Source: Candidatus Omnitrophota bacterium
Lineage (GTDB): Bacteria; Omnitrophota; Gorgyraeia; 2-01-FULL-45-10
Direction: 5' to 3'
Assembly (NCBI GenBank): GCA_026387135.1
Contig: JAPLMH010000040.1
Location: 1 to 6,494, forward strand
Length of the DNA stretch: 6,494 nucleotides
Shown here: one piece after another, positions 4,602 through 6,494 of the stretch
Numbering within the stretch: position 1 is the stretch's first letter
Layout: every line of letters starts with the position of its first letter
Program-made: the position numbers and the translations under genes
Notes under the pieces: generated by a model
Database searches by the model: none
What the model was told of the DNA's origin: nothing
Seen by the model: the letters and a program-made list of their open reading frames with translations, nothing else

Positions 4602-6494
4602 TTAAGCTATCTCTTCCTTACCCTCGTCGCTCGGAAGCCGTCTGGCGGTATATCTGCATGTCGGAAACTTTGTGCATCCGTAGAATATACCCCGCGTCGA
4701 ACGCCGCTCTACGAGCTCGCCCGTACAGCCCGGACCCGGGCATTTTACCCCGCTGGTTATGGATTTGGCGCTCTTACATGTAGGATAATCGGAACAGCTC
4801 AGGAATTTTCCCCGCCTGCCCCACTTTATCACCATGGGCTTGCCGCAGAGCTCGCACACTTCATTAGTAGGGACGATCTCTTTCTTCACGTCCCTCATGG
4901 CTATCTTGGCCTTCTCTACAGTATGCATGAAAGGCGAGTAGAAGCTCTTTAAAAGTGTGACCCAGTCGATATCGCCCTCTTCTATGCCGTCGAGCTCGTC
5001 TTCCATCTTGGCGGTAAACTCATAATCCAGGACTTTGGGAAAATGCTCCAGAAGCAGTCTCGTAACTATCGTTCCAAGCTCCGTGGGCTTCAGATATCCG
5101 GCGTCTCGTCTGACATAATCGCGCGTTACTATAGTGGAGATCGTGGGAGCGTACGTGGAAGGCCTGCCTATGCCAAGCTCTTCGAGCATTTTTACTAAAG
5201 AGGCGTCCGAATATCTCGGAGGCGGCTTTGTGAAGTGCTGGCTCGGTATAAGCTCCAAAAGGTCGAGCGGCTCATCCGGCGACAACTGCGGCATCTTACC
5301 CTCTTTATTCTTCTCCTTCTCTTCGCTGTCTACCTCGTAAAGGACCGCGTAGCCGTCGAATACGACCCTTGTGAGGCTCGTCCTGAAGAGATAATCTCCG
5401 GCCTTTATGTCGGCCGTGGTCTGCGAAAGTATCGACTCCGACATCTGGCTTGAAACAAATCGATTCCAGATGAGAGTATATAATTTTAACTGGTCGTGGT
5501 TGAGGTAATCTTTCACCGCCTGCGGCTCTCTTAAAGGAAGCGTCGGGCGTATCGATTCATGCGCTTCCTGAGCCGACTTCTTCGATTTGTATGTATTCGG
5601 CACATCTGGATAGTACTTCTTGCCGTATTTTTCCAATACGTAAGCCTTGGCGGCGACCTCCGCGTCTTTCGAAATGCGCACAGAGTCGGTTCTCATATAT
5701 GTTATCAGACCCACTCCGCCTTCCGTGCCTATCTCGACTCCTTCATAGAGCGTTTGGGCCACATGCATCGTCTTGACGCTCGAGAACCTCAGCTTGTTAA
5801 AGGACTCCTGCTGCAGCTTGCTTGTAGTGAACGGCGCGGACGGTTTCTTCTTCTTCTTTGTTTCGCGGATATCGCTGACTACATAGCTGGACTTTTTCAG
5901 TATCTCCACTACTTTGTCGGATTCCGGCTGTTTCTTGATATCTATGGGTTTATCCTGGTACTTCTCTAACTTCGCCAGGAACTTCTCTTTCGGAGTATCG
6001 CCTTTTCTCTTCAGCTCGGCCTCTATCTCCCAATACTCTTCGGCATTGAACTTCTTTATATCGTCTTCGCGCTCCACTATGATGCGGACCGCTACCGATT
6101 GCACGCGGCCGGCGCTTAAGCCTCTCGAAACTTTCTTCCATAGTAACGGGCTCAACGTGTATCCGACAAGCCTGTCGAGGATCCTGCGCGCCTGTTGCGC
6201 GTTAACGAGATCCATATCTATCTCGCGCGGATGCTTGAAAGCCTCCCGGACCGCGTCTTTTGTTATTTCGTCGAAAGATACCCTGTAGAACTTCTTCTTG
6301 TCGTCCGCCAGGGCGTTCTTAAGATGCCAGCTTATCGCCTCTCCCTCCCGGTCAGGATCGGCAGCCAGATATATGGCATCCATGCCCTTCGCCTCTTTCT
6401 TCAATGCGGCGAGATTCTTCTTTCTTTCTGGAATGACTATATATTCGGGTTTGAAATCATTCTCTACATCGACCCCGATCTTCTTCTTAGGCAG
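4602..6494 (-). CDS. topA: DNA topoisomerase I (type IA), 5'-truncated by window edge
   Basis: Topoisomerase I relaxes negatively supercoiled DNA by nicking and rejoining one strand through a 5'-phosphotyrosine. The visible part is 630 residues. It opens at LPKKKIGVDVENDF, so only about 40 residues are missing, including the first Toprim motif with its catalytic Glu. Seen here are Toprim DPDREGEA (46-53), SAGRVQS (127-133), the active-site segment GLITYMRTDS with Tyr266, AHESIRPT (311-318) and GIGRPSTY (441-448). The C-terminus has two four-cysteine zinc ribbons: Cys547, 550, 567 and 573, then Cys585, 590, 607 and 613, the second with a CPGPGC knuckle. It ends soon after, without the further ribbon repeats of E. 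coli TopA. An in-frame TTG at 6404 is not the start, because the conserved frame stays open to the window edge. The stop lies 3 nt before the xerC start. In many bacteria dprA lies upstream of topA, but that would be outside this window. Confidence 0.98.
   Translation of the reverse strand: MPKKKIGVDVENDFKPEYIVIPERKKNLAALKKEAKGMDAIYLAADPDREGEAISWHLKNALADDKKKFYRVSFDEITKDAVREAFKHPREIDMDLVNAQQARRILDRLVGYTLSPLLWKKVSRGLSAGRVQSVAVRIIVEREDDIKKFNAEEYWEIEAELKRKGDTPKEKFLAKLEKYQDKPIDIKKQPESDKVVEILKKSSYVVSDIRETKKKKKPSAPFTTSKLQQESFNKLRFSSVKTMHVAQTLYEGVEIGTEGGVGLITYMRTDSVRISKDAEVAAKAYVLEKYGKKYYPDVPNTYKSKKSAQEAHESIRPTLPLREPQAVKDYLNHDQLKLYTLIWNRFVSSQMSESILSQTTADIKAGDYLFRTSLTRVVFDGYAVLYEVDSEEKEKNKEGKMPQLSPDEPLDLLELIPSQHFTKPPPRYSDASLVKMLEELGIGRPSTYAPTISTIVTRDYVRRDAGYLKPTELGTIVTRLLLEHFPKVLDYEFTAKMEDELDGIEEGDIDWVTLLKSFYSPFMHTVEKAKIAMRDVKKEIVPTNEVCELCGKPMVIKWGRRGKFLSCSDYPTCKSAKSITSGVKCPGPGCTGELVERRSTRGIFYGCTKFPTCRYTARRLPSDEGKEEIA

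Noticed and set aside
5559..5969. Plus-strand open frame of 136 codons opposite topA, Leu/Arg/Phe-rich and superficially membrane-like
   Set aside because: The hydrophobicity comes from reading Lys/Glu-rich topA codons backwards (AAG and GAG become CTT and CTC). The gene on the minus strand is unmistakable.
6402..6404. In-frame TTG as a possible topA start
   Set aside because: Thirty further codons upstream encode conserved topoisomerase I sequence (LPKKKIGVDVENDF) up to the window edge. The gene is truncated by the window and does not start here.
1..6494. Search for a novel system: CRISPR arrays, tRNA or rRNA genes, insertion sequence ends, tandem repeats, phage or defence genes
   Set aside because: Nearly every base is assigned to six recognisable housekeeping genes, and only about 60 bases are intergenic. 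The tyrosine recombinase has no integration module, attachment repeat or cargo next to it.

Overview
The window is a compact stretch of core bacterial genes, all on the minus strand. In transcription order (high to low coordinates) they are topA (5' end cut off by the window edge), a xerC-type tyrosine recombinase, lgt, an rluD-type pseudouridine synthase, aroA and mreB (3' end cut off). The junctions are a 3-nt gap (topA/xerC), a 3-nt gap (xerC/lgt), a 28-nt overlap (lgt/rluD), a 17-nt gap (rluD/aroA) and a 35-nt gap (aroA/mreB). No gap has room for a terminator plus promoter, so the six genes are most simply read as one transcription unit that continues beyond both edges.

Organism: a bacterium with an outer envelope or cell-wall programme (lipoprotein maturation, MreB-directed shape) and its own shikimate pathway. 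Codon choice is distinctive. In the mreB fragment, hand-counted Ile codons are 20 ATA, 9 ATC and 0 ATT, and AGG is the commonest Arg codon (8 of 15), although overall base composition is close to balanced. Together with the gene order this suggests an uncultured lineage, possibly candidate phylum Omnitrophota. That is an inference from style, not proof. topA next to xerC recalls the Firmicutes order topA-trmFO-xerC-hslVU, and an RluD-family gene beside a lipoprotein-processing gene recalls lspA-ylyB of Bacillus. The block therefore looks like a reshuffled ancient housekeeping neighbourhood.

Region by region: 1-737 encodes the first 245 residues of MreB; 738-772 is a short AT-rich spacer carrying the mreB Shine-Dalgarno; 773-2059 is aroA (EPSP synthase, class II motifs); 2077-2991 is the 23S rRNA pseudouridine synthase; 2964-3725 is lgt; 3729-4598 is the Xer recombinase; 4602-6494 is the last 630 residues of DNA topoisomerase I.

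The gene products cover DNA relaxation, chromosome dimer resolution, lipoprotein lipidation, ribosome maturation, aromatic amino acid synthesis and cell shape. They share a growth-linked theme but do not form one pathway. I saw no mobile element, CRISPR array, RNA gene or defence module, and nothing that amounts to a new system. The findings are modest sequence peculiarities within known families.
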